From assembly GCF_002994655.1 (NCBI RefSeq), contig NZ_PPDL01000006.1:62001-126000 (forward strand): a DNA stretch of 64,000 nucleotides. The letters are read 5' to 3'. Below are positions 20,870 through 30,902 of the stretch, in pieces; the stretch's first letter is position 1, and each line of letters begins with the position of its first letter. This DNA comes from Corynebacterium sp. 13CS0277 (GTDB lineage Bacteria; Actinomycetota; Actinomycetes; Mycobacteriales; Mycobacteriaceae). The position numbers were made by a program, and so were the translations under genes. Under the pieces are notes generated by a model. It ran no database searches, was not told the origin of the DNA, and saw only the letters and a list, made by a program, of their open reading frames with translations.

Positions 20870-21583
20870 TTAGGCGCCGCCGTTGTGGAAGGAGGTCAGG
20901 CGCAGGAACTCGAAGCCAGAAAACGGCTGCGTTTCCGTGAACGTCTGCGGCTGCGCTGCAGCCCCGGTGCCCGTAGGGGCCGTGGCGTCCGCGGCGTCGT
21001 CCTTCTCATCGACGTCGTCGTCAACCTCGAACTCGATGCCGGCGAACTCGTCTTCGCCGTCCACCCCCAGGTCCAGCGCGTTGCCCTCCTCGGCAAGCTC
21101 CAGGGTCGGAAACGCCGGCAGCGCGCCGGAGCGCACGTCCTCGGCGAAGCCCGCGATCTGGTCCAGCACCGCGTTGATGTACGGCGGGGCCGCGTCCGTG
21201 GAGAACGTGGCGGCCAGCTCAATGCCCTCCACCACGGCGGCACGCACCGGCACCTCCGGGTTGCGCAGCAGCTCCCAGGTGGACACGCGCAGGATCGCAC
21301 GGTCCACGGCGGGGATGCGGTCAAGACGCCAGTCCTCCGCGAGGTGGCGGGCGATGGTGTCGTCCAGTCCATCCAGGTCGACGGCGACACCCTCCACGAT
21401 GGCGGCGGTGTAGTCACTCACCGGCGGCACGACGGGATTGACCTGCCGGGCGAGCACCATGCGGTCCCGCATGATGGCCACCGGGTCGACGTCGCGGGCC
21501 TCGGCCTCAAAGAGGATGTCGACGGCACGGCTGCGGGCCTTGAAGCGCGAGCCGTGGCGGCGGAATCGGTTGTTGTCCGCCAT
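20870..21583 (-). CDS. nusB: Transcription antitermination factor NusB
   Basis: NusB binds boxA RNA with ribosomal protein S10 to support antitermination on rRNA operons. The first 150 residues are the normal all-helical NusB domain (RSRAVDILFEAEARDV; AVDRAILRVSTWELL). The remaining 85 or so residues are an acidic, low-complexity tail (VDDDVDEKDDAAD), making the protein 237 aa, longer than the usual 140-160. Its ATG overlaps the efp stop by one base (TAATG). Confidence 0.94.
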   Translation of the reverse strand: MADNNRFRRHGSRFKARSRAVDILFEAEARDVDPVAIMRDRMVLARQVNPVVPPVSDYTAAIVEGVAVDLDGLDDTIARHLAEDWRLDRIPAVDRAILRVSTWELLRNPEVPVRAAVVEGIELAATFSTDAAPPYINAVLDQIAGFAEDVRSGALPAFPTLELAEEGNALDLGVDGEDEFAGIEFEVDDDVDEKDDAADATAPTGTGAAAQPQTFTETQPFSGFEFLRLTSFHNGGA

Positions 21584-22146
21584 TAGTTGTTGACGCGGGA
21601 GAGGTACTCGCCGGTACGGGTGTCAACCTTGAGGACGTTACCGGTCTCGATGAACAGCGGCACCTGGATCTCGGCGCCGGTCTCCAGGGTGGCGGGCTTG
21701 GTGCCGCCGGTGGAGCGGTCGCCCTGCAGGCCCGGGTCGGTGTGCTCCACCTTGAGCTCCACGGAGATCGGAAGCTCGGCGAACAGCGGCTCACCCTCGT
21801 GGAAGGACACCTGCACGGTGGCCTCCTCGAGCAGGAAGCGGCCGGCATCACCGAAGAGGTGCGGGGCGAGCTCGATCTGCTCGAAGGTCTTGGCATCCAT
21901 GAGGACGTAGTTGGTGCCGTCGTTGTACAGGTAGGTCATGTCGCGGCGGTCGACGGTGGCGGTCTCCACCTTCACGCCAGCGTTGAAGGTCTTGTCCACG
22001 ACCTTGCCGGAGACAACATCCTTGAGCTTGGTGCGCACGAAAGCGGGGCCCTTGCCCGGCTTGACGTGCTGGAACTCAATGATCTGCTGCAGCTTGTTGT
22101 CGATCTTGAGGACAAGACCGTTCTTGAAGTCGGCGGTGGTTGCCAC
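21583..22146 (-). CDS. efp: Elongation factor P
   Basis: EF-P rescues ribosomes stalled on polyproline stretches. 187 aa, three beta-barrel domains; the tip loop that reaches the peptidyl-transferase centre reads [13 protein letters not shown], with lysine at the modifiable position. The start is GTG at 22146, with AGGAG 10 nt upstream; the frame is open for 14 codons further but lacks family similarity. It lies 111 bp downstream of pepQ. Confidence 0.97.
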   Translation of the reverse strand: MATTADFKNGLVLKIDNKLQQIIEFQHVKPGKGPAFVRTKLKDVVSGKVVDKTFNAGVKVETATVDRRDMTYLYNDGTNYVLMDAKTFEQIELAPHLFGDAGRFLLEEATVQVSFHEGEPLFAELPISVELKVEHTDPGLQGDRSTGGTKPATLETGAEIQVPLFIETGNVLKVDTRTGEYLSRVNN

Positions 22147-22257
22147 TGGTTTAACACTCCTGTGTGGTGGGCCGAGCACCACGCACACGCGGCTGCGGCG
22201 CGGGGGCGACGAGAGCGCGGGCGGTGAGCGGCGGGGTGGGCGTTTCTTTACAAAACT

Positions 22258-23346
22258 CTACAAGACTAGCAAGTCTTTGCTGACAGTCGTAATAATCTCC
22301 GGCGCGCCCTCGGTGATGATGAGGGTGTCTTCGATGCGGACACCACCCTGACCGGGCACGTAGATGCCGGGCTCGATGGTGAGCGTCATCCCGGGCCGCA
22401 GGGTGCCCTTCTGCGTCTTCGCAGCATAGGGCGCCTCGTGCACGTCCAGGCCGACGCCGTGGCCGGTGGAGTGCACGAAGTACTCACCAAATCCTGCGGC
22501 CTCGATGACGTCGCGGCAGGCGGCGTCGATGTCCTCCAGCACAGCACCCGGGGTGGCGGCTGCGACGCCGGCCAGCTGGGCCGCGAGGACCACCTCGTAG
22601 ATGTTCTTCGTGAAGTCGGTGGTGTGGCCCATGATGACGGTGCGGGTCATGTCGGAGTTGAAGCCGCGGGAGTGGGCACCAAAATCGAGGGTGACGAGAT
22701 CGCCAGCCTGAATAACGCGGTCGCCGGCATCGTGGTGGGGCTTCGCCGAGTTCGGGCCCGAGGCCACGATCGTGTCGAAGGACACGCGCTCCGAGCCGGC
22801 TGCGCGCATCCGGTACTCCAGGTCGGCGGCGACGGCGCGCTCGGTGCGGCCCACGGCCAGCTCGCCGGCGGCGAGCAGGTCGAGGTAGGCCTGCGAGGCA
22901 AGGTCCGCGACCTCCCGGAGGCGCACCTGCTCCAGCGGCTCCTTGATGATGCGGATGTCCTCGATGACCCCGGTGACAGGAATCAGGGTGACATCCTCCG
23001 GGCAGGCCTCCTCCAGCTTCTTCAGCTCAGTCACCGTCACATAGTCGGCCTCGAAGCCGACGCGGCGGGGGCCAGTCACCTCCCCCAGGAGGGCTTCGCC
23101 ACAGGCGCGGGCCTGCACGACGGGCAGGTCGGGGGCCTGCTCGGCGACCTGGGTGATGTAGCGCCCATCGGTGGCGATCTTCGCCGACAGGTCCTTGTTC
23201 ACCAGCACCGCACCATTGGACCCGCTAAACCCCGACAGATAACGCACGTGCTGCAGGTGGGTGACCAACATACTGTCGATGCGCTGCGCGGCGAGCGCTG
23301 CGGCCAGGGTCCGGCGGCGGGTAGAGAAACGAGTATCAGCAAGCAT
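22258..23346 (-). CDS. pepQ: Xaa-Pro aminopeptidase / dipeptidase (M24 family)
   Basis: A metal-dependent peptidase that cleaves next to proline. 362 aa from ATG 23346. The C-terminal pita-bread domain shows all five metal ligands in context: LDFGAHSRGFNSDMTRT (two Asp), HSTGHGVGLDVHE (His), TIEPGIY and RIEDT (two Glu). The longer open frame to 23481 adds no family sequence. It is the gene upstream of efp, a pairing common in many bacteria. No clear Shine-Dalgarno sequence is seen. Confidence 0.93.
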   Translation of the reverse strand: MLADTRFSTRRRTLAAALAAQRIDSMLVTHLQHVRYLSGFSGSNGAVLVNKDLSAKIATDGRYITQVAEQAPDLPVVQARACGEALLGEVTGPRRVGFEADYVTVTELKKLEEACPEDVTLIPVTGVIEDIRIIKEPLEQVRLREVADLASQAYLDLLAAGELAVGRTERAVAADLEYRMRAAGSERVSFDTIVASGPNSAKPHHDAGDRVIQAGDLVTLDFGAHSRGFNSDMTRTVIMGHTTDFTKNIYEVVLAAQLAGVAAATPGAVLEDIDAACRDVIEAAGFGEYFVHSTGHGVGLDVHEAPYAAKTQKGTLRPGMTLTIEPGIYVPGQGGVRIEDTLIITEGAPEIITTVSKDLLVL

Positions 23347-23467
23347 GACTGCGGAAAAGCCCCTTGGAGGAAAAAGCGGATGCACGAAACATCCGGGAGA
23401 CAAGACGTGAATTTTTTTAAGAACTAGAGCCGCGCGGCGGGCGCGGATGCTGTCGCGACATGCCCCG

Positions 23468-23503
23468 CCGGCCGGCAACACGCCGCGTGCGGGAGCGGCC
23501 GGC
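23468..23503 (-). terminator. Possible hairpin downstream of the pepQ/aroQ junction
   Basis: GCCGGCCG (23467-23474) can pair with CGGCCGGC (23496-23503). It lies 76 nt after the aroQ stop and before pepQ. The repeat is short and very GC-rich, so it could be chance. Confidence 0.3.
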
Positions 23504-23578
23504 GACTAAGGCACCACTATCAGCGTAGTCCGCGACGCCTACCCGCGGGGCAGGAGGTGCGCTGGGCCGGTCGGTGAC

Positions 23579-24070
23579 TTAGCCGCGCGGCAGCGCGCCC
23601 GCCAGGTAGCGCAGCGCCAGCTCGTAGCCCGCGACCCCGCAGCCGGCGATGACGGCGCGGGCGATCGGCGACAGGTAGGAGTGGTGGCGGAATTGCTCCC
23701 GGGCGTGCACGTTGCTGATGTGCACCTCGACGAAGCCCGCCCCATCGGCGACCTCCGCGAGGGCGTCACGCAACGCCACCGACGTGTGCGTCAAGCCGCC
23801 AGGGTTGATAATGACGGCCACGCCGTGGTCGGCGCAGGCGTGCACGCAGTCGATGAGGGCGCCCTCAAAGTTGGATTGGAAGAAGCCCACCGTCAGCCCC
23901 AGCTGCGCGGCGAGGGACTGTACCTGCGCCTCCACGTCGGCCAGGGTGGTGGAGCCGTAGACCTCGGGCTGGCGCTGACCCAGCCGGTTGAGGTTCGGCC
24001 CGTTGAGCACCATGATGTCGGTGCCGGCGGTGGGAAACGTGCCGATGCCGAGGGCTGCGGATGCACTCAT
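23579..24070 (-). CDS. aroQ: 3-dehydroquinate dehydratase, type II
   Basis: Converts 3-dehydroquinate to 3-dehydroshikimate, the third shikimate step. The 163-aa protein has the type II signatures [19 protein letters not shown] at the N-terminus, [13 protein letters not shown], and the catalytic-His segment [15 protein letters not shown]. The start is ATG 24070, with GAGGAG about 11 nt upstream. It lies 70 bp after aroB. Confidence 0.97.
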   Translation of the reverse strand: MSASAALGIGTFPTAGTDIMVLNGPNLNRLGQRQPEVYGSTTLADVEAQVQSLAAQLGLTVGFFQSNFEGALIDCVHACADHGVAVIINPGGLTHTSVALRDALAEVADGAGFVEVHISNVHAREQFRHHSYLSPIARAVIAGCGVAGYELALRYLAGALPRG

Positions 24071-24140
24071 AGGGGTGTGTTCTCCTCACGGGGGGATGGG
24101 GCAAACGTCAGGTTCGTCGCACGCGACGACGCCTGGCGGC

Positions 24141-25208
24141 TTAGTCGCTGATGCGCTGGTACGCCTCGAGCATCATCTCGTGGCTCGGACCCTCCAGGCG
24201 GGTGGGGTCACCTGCGGCGCGCAGCACCACGAAGCGGATCTTGCCGTCACGGTTTTTCTTATCGCGGGTCATGCCGGTGTACAGGGCACCGAACTGGTTG
24301 GCCTTGTAGGTGGTGGGCAGGCCGATGCTCGACAGGATTGCCCGGTGGCGTTCGACAAGCGCGTGGTCGATGAGCCCGGCGAGTTCCGCCAGGTTGGCGA
24401 CGAACATCATGCCGACGGCGACAGCATTGCCGTGCCGCCAGGTGAAGTCCTCGTTGAGCTCCACGGCGTGGCCGAAGGTGTGGCCGTAGTTGAGGATCTC
24501 CCGCAGGGAAGATTCTTTGAGGTCGGCGGCGACGACGCGGGCTTTGACGGCGACGGAGCGCTCAATGAGCTCCGGGAGGAAACCATCGACGCGCAGGCAG
24601 GCGGCCGGATCCTGCTCGTAGCGCTCGAGGATGACGGTGTCGGCGATGAAGCCGGTCTTGATGATTTCCGCCGAGCCGGCGATGATCTCACCTTCGGGGA
24701 GGGTGGCGATGCGGTCGAGGTCGATGAACACCCCGGCCGGCTCGTAGAACGCGCCGACGAGGTTCTTACCGGCGGCGGTGTTGATGCCGGTCTTACCGCC
24801 GACGGCGGCGTCCACCATCGCCAACAGCGTGGTGGGCACGGTGACGAAACGGATGCCGCGCATCCAGCAGGCGGCGACGAAGCCCGCCAGGTCGGTGCAG
24901 GCGCCACCGCCGTAGCCGATGATGCAGTCGCGGCGGGTAAAGCCCTGCTCCCCCATCGTCGCCCACAGCTCGCCGCAGGTATCCAGGGACTTGCCGTGTT
25001 CGGCGTCCGGGATCGGCATCGGGATGACCGTGAGCCCCCGGGAGGCGAGGGCATCCATGAGCGCCGCCGGCGACAGGGAAGGCTGGTGCACGATGCCGAC
25101 GGTGCGGCAGCCGTCGAGGCCGGCAACAAACTCGGCGATGCGGTCCTCAAGTCCGTGGTCGATGACCACGTCGTAGGGCTGGGCGGATTCAACAGTCACG
25201 GTAGCCAT
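24141..25208 (-). CDS. aroB: 3-dehydroquinate synthase
   Basis: Converts DAHP to 3-dehydroquinate with NAD and a divalent metal. 355 aa; the NAD-binding [13 protein letters not shown] and the metal-binding GHTFGHAVE segments are present. The ATG at 25208 is 7 bp past the aroK stop. The open frame continues upstream inside aroK, but that part is an out-of-frame shadow. Confidence 0.97.
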   Translation of the reverse strand: MATVTVESAQPYDVVIDHGLEDRIAEFVAGLDGCRTVGIVHQPSLSPAALMDALASRGLTVIPMPIPDAEHGKSLDTCGELWATMGEQGFTRRDCIIGYGGGACTDLAGFVAACWMRGIRFVTVPTTLLAMVDAAVGGKTGINTAAGKNLVGAFYEPAGVFIDLDRIATLPEGEIIAGSAEIIKTGFIADTVILERYEQDPAACLRVDGFLPELIERSVAVKARVVAADLKESSLREILNYGHTFGHAVELNEDFTWRHGNAVAVGMMFVANLAELAGLIDHALVERHRAILSSIGLPTTYKANQFGALYTGMTRDKKNRDGKIRFVVLRAAGDPTRLEGPSHEMMLEAYQRISD

Positions 25209-25215
25209 AGGGCAC

Positions 25216-25779
25216 TCACTTTTGCGTCGTGGTGGGTAGATCTGCGGCCTGCCGCAGACGGTCATGAATCTCGGCAGCCAGGTCGTGCGGGCTGCGGTCG
25301 TCGCTGGACAGCCGCCAGGTGGAGACCTCTTCGTAGAAGGCGAGCCGTTCGGCCCGCAGCTGCCGGTAGCGGGCCACCGGGTCGGCGGCCTGCAGCACGG
25401 GGCGGGTGTCGTCCATGAGGGTGCGGCGCACCCCTTCGTCGACGCTGACGTCAATCCACACCACGGGCACGTGCGCGAGCCGCGCCCGGGTGCTCGCGGT
25501 GACGACAGCCCCGCCGCCCAGGGACAGCACCCCGGGCTGGGTGAGCGCCTCGGCGATGACGTCGGCCTCGAGGGCGCGGAAGCGCGGCTCCCCGAGCTCG
25601 GTGAACACCTCCCCGCAGGGCGCGGACTGACGCTGCTCGATGAGGAGGTCCGAGTCCACGAAGGGCAGGCCGAGGTCCTCGGCGACGAGGCGCCCCACGG
25701 TGGTTTTCCCGCTGCCCGGCAGGCCCACGAGCACAACCACAGGACCGGAAGCGGCGGCGGTCGCGTCGACTGCCACCAT
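25216..25779 (-). CDS. aroK: Shikimate kinase
   Basis: Phosphorylates shikimate at the 3-hydroxyl with ATP. 187 aa; the P-loop is GLPGSGKTT (residues 19-27), with the shikimate-binding D and R in FVDSDLLIE and the GGG motif in SLGGGAVV. The ATG at 25779 overlaps the aroC stop by one base (TAATG). Confidence 0.97.
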   Translation of the reverse strand: MVAVDATAAASGPVVVLVGLPGSGKTTVGRLVAEDLGLPFVDSDLLIEQRQSAPCGEVFTELGEPRFRALEADVIAEALTQPGVLSLGGGAVVTASTRARLAHVPVVWIDVSVDEGVRRTLMDDTRPVLQAADPVARYRQLRAERLAFYEEVSTWRLSSDDRSPHDLAAEIHDRLRQAADLPTTTQK

Positions 25780-27011
25780 TAGTTGCCGTCCTCGCCGAGG
25801 AACGCCAGCCGCTCGTCGAGCTCCGCGAGGTAGGAGGCGATGTTGCGCTTGGTCTCTGCGAGACTATCCCCGCCGAACTTGGCCAGCACGTTGCGGGCCA
25901 GCACCAGCGCCACCATCGCCTCGGCGACGACGCCGGCTGCCGGCACCGCGCACACGTCGGAACGCTGGTGGATGGCCGATGCCGGGGCGCCGGTGGTCAT
26001 GTCCACGGTCTTCAGGGCGCGCGGTACCGTCGAGATCGGCTTCATAGCGGCGCGCACGACAAGCGGCTGCCCGTTCGTCATGCCGCCCTCAAGCCCGCCT
26101 GCACGGTTGGACAGGCGAATCACCGCGCCGGTGTCGTCGCGCACCATCTCGTCGTGTGCTTCGGACCCGCGGCGGCGGGCTTCCTCGAAGCCGTCGCCGA
26201 TCTCCACACCCTTGATGGCCTGAATGCCCATGAGCGCCGCCGCGAGCTGGGCGTCGAGACGATCCTCGCCACTGATGTGGGAGCCGAGGCCGATCGGCAG
26301 GCCGTGGACGACGACCTCGACGATGCCGCCGAGGGTATCGCCGGCCTTCTTCGCGACCTCAATCTCCGCGATCATCGATTCCTCGGCGGCGGAGTCGAAG
26401 GCGCGCACCGGGGAGGCGTCGATGGCCTCCAGGTCGGAAAACTCCGGCAGGGGGCCTGCGTAGGGCTCACTGCGGCCGATGGAGATCACGTGGCTGAACA
26501 CTTCCACCCCGAGGGCTTCACGCAGGAAGTTCCGCGCCAGCGTCGCCGCCGCCACGCGGGCAGCGGTCTCGCGGGCGCTGGCGCGCTCCAGCACCGGGCG
26601 GGCATCGTCGAAGCCGTACTTGAGCATGCCGGCGAAATCCGCGTGGCCGGGGCGGGGGCGGGTGAGTTTCGCTCCCCGCCCGGAGGCGAAGGCGGCCTGC
26701 ACCTCAGGGTCCTCCGGGTCGACAGCGTCGGCGGCCATGAGCGTCGTCCACTTCGGCCACTCCGTGTTGCCGATCATCACCGCGATCGGGGAGCCCAGGG
26801 TCTTGCCGTGGCGCACACCGCTGAGCATGGTGACCTCGTCGGCCTCAAACTTCATGCGGGCGCCGCGCCCGTAGCCGAGGCGGCGGCGGGCGAGCTGGGT
26901 GGCGAAGTCCTCGGTGGCAATCGGAACGCCGGCGGGCAGGTGCTCAACGAGGGCGACCAGTGCCTGGCCGTGGCTTTCTCCTGAAGTGGTCCATCGAAAC
27001 ATGAGTGACAT
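25779..27011 (-). CDS. aroC: Chorismate synthase
   Basis: Makes chorismate from EPSP with reduced FMN, the end of the shikimate pathway. The product opens [15 protein letters not shown] and has the signature [16 protein letters not shown] 27011 gives 410 aa and has GGGGGAG 9 nt upstream; the canonical family start would be the ATG at 27002 (407 aa). It is the first gene of the tight aroC-aroK-aroB-aroQ run. Confidence 0.96.
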   Translation of the reverse strand: MSLMFRWTTSGESHGQALVALVEHLPAGVPIATEDFATQLARRRLGYGRGARMKFEADEVTMLSGVRHGKTLGSPIAVMIGNTEWPKWTTLMAADAVDPEDPEVQAAFASGRGAKLTRPRPGHADFAGMLKYGFDDARPVLERASARETAARVAAATLARNFLREALGVEVFSHVISIGRSEPYAGPLPEFSDLEAIDASPVRAFDSAAEESMIAEIEVAKKAGDTLGGIVEVVVHGLPIGLGSHISGEDRLDAQLAAALMGIQAIKGVEIGDGFEEARRRGSEAHDEMVRDDTGAVIRLSNRAGGLEGGMTNGQPLVVRAAMKPISTVPRALKTVDMTTGAPASAIHQRSDVCAVPAAGVVAEAMVALVLARNVLAKFGGDSLAETKRNIASYLAELDERLAFLGEDGN

Positions 27012-27136
27012 TCTGCCATGCTCCCCCACATGGGGGCACCAGTGGTTCACCCCCACCGCCTGAACCCAGCACAGGATGGCACAACGGGAAGAACCCGCCG
27101 GCGCAGCGCGCGCGCCACACCGCCACCGGCGCGCCC

Positions 27137-27871
27137 TCACCACCCCATCGGGATGAGGAATCCTCCCCACGCAGACTCCCACAGCACAGCCACCGCGGCG
27201 GCCGCCCACATGTGGGGGCCGTGGGCCACCCGCGCGCGCCGAGTCAGCCACAGGTGGAGCACCGTGGTGACCTGAGCCAGGGCGATGGCCACCAGCACGG
27301 CACCCGGGCCTGCGGCCGCCGCGAGGCTGCCCGTCGCGAGCGCCAGCTTGATATCGGCGCCCCCGATCACGTCCCGCCACACCGCGAGGACGAGGTACAG
27401 CAGCATCCACACCGCCCCACCCCACAGCGCCGCGCCCTGACCGACACCGACCAGCACCAACATCACGGCCAGCACCCCGGGCACCATGAGCGTGTTGGGC
27501 ATGCGCAGGGTGCGCACGTCCCACCACCACAGCCGGGCGGCCCACGCGCCGCATGCGAGCGCCGCGCAGCAGGCCCCAGCAGCAAACAGCACCCCACCGG
27601 CACCGCTGTGCGCAACGGGCCCGTGTGCGGCTGCCCCCAGGCGCCAGCACAGCACCAGCACCGCCCAGGCCACCACGACCCCACCGGCGGTGGCGCCCAC
27701 CCAGGCCCGGCGGGAGGATGCGGGATCCTGCACCACCATCCTCGGGGCACCGACATGACCGGCACCCTGCGCCCGCCTGCAGCGGGCTGCTGTCGGGTGC
27801 TCAAGGGCAGCACCCGCACTGGCAGTACACGGTGGGCGGCCTGTGGTCGGGGTGTGGGTGGGTGGAGTCAC
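27137..27871 (-). CDS. Prepilin peptidase-like aspartic protease (A24 family)
   Basis: A polytopic membrane protein with the two catalytic aspartates of type IV prepilin peptidases: D118 in [12 protein letters not shown] and D173 in GGADIK. It lacks the N-terminal methyltransferase domain, as is usual for the short actinobacterial form. I chose GTG 27871 because GAGGAG lies 6 nt upstream (244 aa); ATG 27739 is a shorter alternative. Its substrates, Flp/Tad-type pilins, are not encoded in this window. It sits between aroE and aroC. Confidence 0.85.
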   Translation of the reverse strand: MTPPTHTPTTGRPPCTASAGAALEHPTAARCRRAQGAGHVGAPRMVVQDPASSRRAWVGATAGGVVVAWAVLVLCWRLGAAAHGPVAHSGAGGVLFAAGACCAALACGAWAARLWWWDVRTLRMPNTLMVPGVLAVMLVLVGVGQGAALWGGAVWMLLYLVLAVWRDVIGGADIKLALATGSLAAAAGPGAVLVAIALAQVTTVLHLWLTRRARVAHGPHMWAAAAVAVLWESAWGGFLIPMGW

Positions 27872-27985
27872 GGGTTTCTCCTCACTGCTCGGCGGCGATG
27901 GATGCACGTCGCGATTGCGACACCCACGAGCCTGCCCAGTGCCCCTCACAGCCGCAGCAGCCGGATGGTGCTGGTACGCCGAATC

Positions 27986-27994
27986 TGTGGATAA
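27986..27994 (-). promoter_or_regulatory. Perfect DnaA box (TTATCCACA)
   Basis: TGTGGATAA on the plus strand, TTATCCACA on the minus strand: the strongest consensus DnaA-binding 9-mer. It is isolated, so it is not an origin; it may titrate DnaA or regulate a neighbour. Confidence 0.45.
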
Positions 27995-28129
27995 CCCGCC
28001 CGCAACGCCAGTCAGTGTGGACACCAGCAGCCTCCACCCGCTCCCGTCACGTGCCGCCGTGCTAGTCGCGCCGCTCCCGCCCGGGGTGGCCTGCGAGGCG
28101 CGGGTGCACGGGCACCGCGTGCACGACGA

Positions 28130-28174
28130 CGCCCCGTACGCCGGGGCTTTTCTCAAGCCGGGGCGTACGGGGCG
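28130..28174 (-). terminator. 13-bp hairpin after aroE
   Basis: Perfect arms CGCCCCGTACGCC (28130-28142) and GGCGTACGGGGCG (28162-28174), with a further GGCTT/AAGCC stem in the loop. It lies 78 nt past the aroE stop. There is no U-tract. Confidence 0.6.
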
Positions 28175-28252
28175 CAGTAGTGGTCGAAGAGTGTCAGCGC
28201 GGCGCGGCTCCTTACGCGGCACGCGCACACAGTGGGGTGCGGTGCGAGGTGT

Positions 28253-29080
28253 TTAGAAGCGGTCCATGAGTGCCGCCCACATGGAATCCTCCGGGGCGGC
28301 GAAGCCGGTGAACTGCTCGAACTGGCTGAAGGCCTGGTGGGCGAGCATCACGTGGCCGCCGGCCACGGGGTGGCCATGCGCGCGGGCGGCCTGCGCGAGC
28401 GGCGTGGGCCAGGGGTTGTAGATGACGTCGAACAGCGGGGCGTGAGAGCACGCCTCCACGAGGTCGAGGGTGCCGGGTACGGGAACGGTGTTGATGACGA
28501 CGCTGGTGCGTTCAATCGTCTCCCGCAGGTCTGCGGTGGGCGGCAACCATTCGAATTCGGCGCCGGTGCGGGTCACCAGGGGGCTGAGTTCCTCGGAGCG
28601 GTCGGTGCGGTTGATGACGGTGACTTTGCTGCAGCCCAACTCCGCCATGGTCCACAGCACGGTGCGGGCGGTGCCGCCGCCACCGATGAGGACAGCTTCA
28701 GAGCCCTCGGCGGCGACACTGGGGGCGTCGACGCGGAGACGCTCGAGGGCGGCGCGGATGCCGTCGACGTCGGTGTTGTCGGCGCGCCAGCCGGTCTCCG
28801 TACGCACCAGGGTGTTGCCGGAGCCGATGTCCTCACAGCGGGCGCTGATCTCGTTGGCGATGTCGAGCACCGCGAACTTCCCCGGCATCGTCACCGACAG
28901 GCCGACGTAGGTGTCGTCGAGGCTGTCCACCAGGGCGGGCAGGCCGGCGGCGTCGCAGTCGAAGCTGCCGTACTCCCAGTCGTCCATGCCGAGGGCGGCG
29001 TAGCCGGCGTTGTGCAGCACGGGCGAGAGTGAGTGCCCGATGGGTGTACCCACGATGGCGGCGCGATGCTGAATAGCCAC
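28253..29080 (-). CDS. aroE: Shikimate dehydrogenase
   Basis: Reduces 3-dehydroshikimate to shikimate with NADPH. 275 aa; the substrate-binding SLSPVLHNAGY, the catalytic Lys in MPGKFAV, NTDVDGI, and the nucleotide-binding GGGGTAR are present. GTG 29080 is chosen because AAGGAG lies 10 nt upstream. It lies downstream of mltG across a 525-bp gap with a strong hairpin, so it is probably transcribed on its own. Confidence 0.95.
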   Translation of the reverse strand: MAIQHRAAIVGTPIGHSLSPVLHNAGYAALGMDDWEYGSFDCDAAGLPALVDSLDDTYVGLSVTMPGKFAVLDIANEISARCEDIGSGNTLVRTETGWRADNTDVDGIRAALERLRVDAPSVAAEGSEAVLIGGGGTARTVLWTMAELGCSKVTVINRTDRSEELSPLVTRTGAEFEWLPPTADLRETIERTSVVINTVPVPGTLDLVEACSHAPLFDVIYNPWPTPLAQAARAHGHPVAGGHVMLAHQAFSQFEQFTGFAAPEDSMWAALMDRF

Positions 29081-29605
29081 GGTCCACGGACTCCTTTGGG
29101 TGGGGTGGAGGGTCAACGACAAGGGAAAAACACACAACACCTGCACCCCAGGGTGCAGTGCTGTGCCGGGGAGCGCGTCGCCCGGCGGCAGGACTCCGCG
29201 CGGTGGTGCCTGCGCGGCCCGCCTGCGGGGGTAAGACTGCTTGGTGCCAAAGATACCCCGGGTGGGCCATCAGGTGACAATGCATGCGACTTTGTTCGGG
29301 CATGTCGTGGGCGAATGAGTCGACACATTCCCCTCATGCGGGGGTACACGCTGGCCGGAGGAGTCTGTCCACGCAGTGCCCGTGCCACGCAGCGGCAGCG
29401 GTGCCGTCACCCCCACCCCCACTCACCCATGCGGGCACCCGCATAGGTGGAGTGCGCCTGCACCCCTCCCCACACCCTCGTGCGCCGCAGGCGGTGCCTG
29501 CCGCCGCCGGCGGGCCCCAGGGACGACGAAACCCCGCCGGAGGGGCACGGCCACACACGTGTGGGGCGCCCCTCGGGCGGGGTCGGCGGATGCAGGGGAG
29601 GCTCG
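29081..29605. other. Intergenic region mltG / aroE
   Basis: 525 bp. It holds the mltG terminator hairpin and a small ATGCGGG/CCCGCAT hairpin near 29430-29445. The aroE promoter should be here but was not pinpointed. I see no gene. Confidence 0.5.
29532..29582 (-). terminator. Terminator hairpin after mltG
   Basis: CCCCGCC-G-GAGGGGC (29532-29546) pairs with GCCCCTC-G-GGCGGGG (29568-29582): two 7-bp stems around one G-G mismatch, with a CCACAC/GTGTGG stem at the tip. It begins 24 nt after the mltG stop. There is no U-tract. Confidence 0.65.
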
Positions 29606-30790
29606 TTACTCCTCGCGCTGCGAGTCGAGGACGCCGTTGTCGATCGCCTCGACGGTGGACTGCTGATGCTCGTCGAAGGTGCGGTTAAACACCGTCGTGC
29701 CGTCCTTGTCGATGGTGACGAAGAACAGCCAGTCACCCTCGGCGGGGTTCTCCATCGCCTCGATGGCTTGCAGGGAGGGCGAGGAGATCGGGGTCTCCGG
29801 GAGGCCGTCCTTGGCGTAAGTATTCCAGGGGGTGACGCGGCCACGGTCCTCGTCCGTGGTGGCGACCTCCTGGTTCGGCAGGTCGTAGTTGACGGTGGAG
29901 TCGAACTCCAGCCGCATCGGCTCCTGCAGGCGGTTAAGGATAACCCGGGCCACCTTGTCGAAATCGCCGGCGGGCGCTTCGCGCTCCACGAGGGAGGCGG
30001 CGGTGAGCAGCTCGTAGGGGGTGAGCCCAATGGCCTCAGCGCGGCCGACGATGTTGGTCTCCTGGTACTTCTCCGCGGAGGCCGTAATCAGGCTGCGCAG
30101 CACCTCGGCGGCGTTCTGCTCCGGGTTGACCACGTACTCACCGGGCATGATGAGCCCTTCGAGGCGGCGGGGGTCATCGCCGCGCGCCAGCACTGCGGCC
30201 ACAGCCCAGTCCGGCACGCCCAACTGCACGGGGTCGACCCCGCCGGCGGCCTGCTTGAGGGCCGCCACCGTCAGGCAGTTCTGCGCACCCTCAGCGCAGG
30301 TGACGCGGCTGATCTGGGAGAAGATACCCAGGCGCGTATCGCCGCCGACGACGGTGACGTCGTTGAGCGTCGCACCACCCGGGATGTCGAGGGTCTGCAC
30401 CTTATTGGCCGGGTCGAGCAGCGCCGCCACCGCAGCTGCGGCCGACATCTCCCCCTGCAGGCGGTAGATGCCGGGCTGCACCTTCGCCGCGTTGGGGTTC
30501 TCGCCGGCGGCCTTCTGGAAGGCGCCATTGGATTTCACGATGTTGCGCTCCACCAGCTCGGGCCCCAGCTCACTCACGGAGGACCCGGGGGCGATCTCCA
30601 CGAGCTCCACCGTGCCGTTGCCGGCGGTGGTGTAATCGGCCGGGGTTTTTAAGTTGTTGCGGGCAATACCGATGTAGACCACCGAACCAATGATGAGCAG
30701 CAGGGTGATAATCAGGACGGCCAGGCCGCGTTGTCGACGTTTCACGTCGTGCGCGGCTGCAGCGTGGGGGTGAGTGCGGTTGGTACTCAA
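29606..30790 (-). CDS. mltG: Endolytic murein transglycosylase MltG (YceG-like)
   Basis: Cuts nascent glycan strands in peptidoglycan and so sets their length. 394 aa: a basic cytoplasmic tail, one transmembrane helix (about residues 22-42), a LysM-like region and the catalytic domain with the active-site Glu in AASLVEREAPA. The start used is TTG 30790 with only a weak Shine-Dalgarno sequence; the true start may differ by a few codons. It lies downstream of ruvX, as is usual in actinobacteria. Confidence 0.92.
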   Translation of the reverse strand: MSTNRTHPHAAAAHDVKRRQRGLAVLIITLLLIIGSVVYIGIARNNLKTPADYTTAGNGTVELVEIAPGSSVSELGPELVERNIVKSNGAFQKAAGENPNAAKVQPGIYRLQGEMSAAAAVAALLDPANKVQTLDIPGGATLNDVTVVGGDTRLGIFSQISRVTCAEGAQNCLTVAALKQAAGGVDPVQLGVPDWAVAAVLARGDDPRRLEGLIMPGEYVVNPEQNAAEVLRSLITASAEKYQETNIVGRAEAIGLTPYELLTAASLVEREAPAGDFDKVARVILNRLQEPMRLEFDSTVNYDLPNQEVATTDEDRGRVTPWNTYAKDGLPETPISSPSLQAIEAMENPAEGDWLFFVTIDKDGTTVFNRTFDEHQQSTVEAIDNGVLDSQREE

Positions 30791-30902
30791 CGAGCTAGCG
30801 TCTCGCTTTCGAAATGGGGGACTGCCACACCCTAAGAATCACAGCACCGCCATCGTGGCGAACACGATGCGCGGGCCTGCGCGCGGGGCGTGGCGACAAG
30901 GG

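Larger units (their letters stand above)
27872..28252. other. Intergenic region aroE / prepilin peptidase
   Basis: 381 bp without a gene. It contains a perfect DnaA box (27986-27994) and a long hairpin (28130-28174), both listed separately. Confidence 0.55.
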
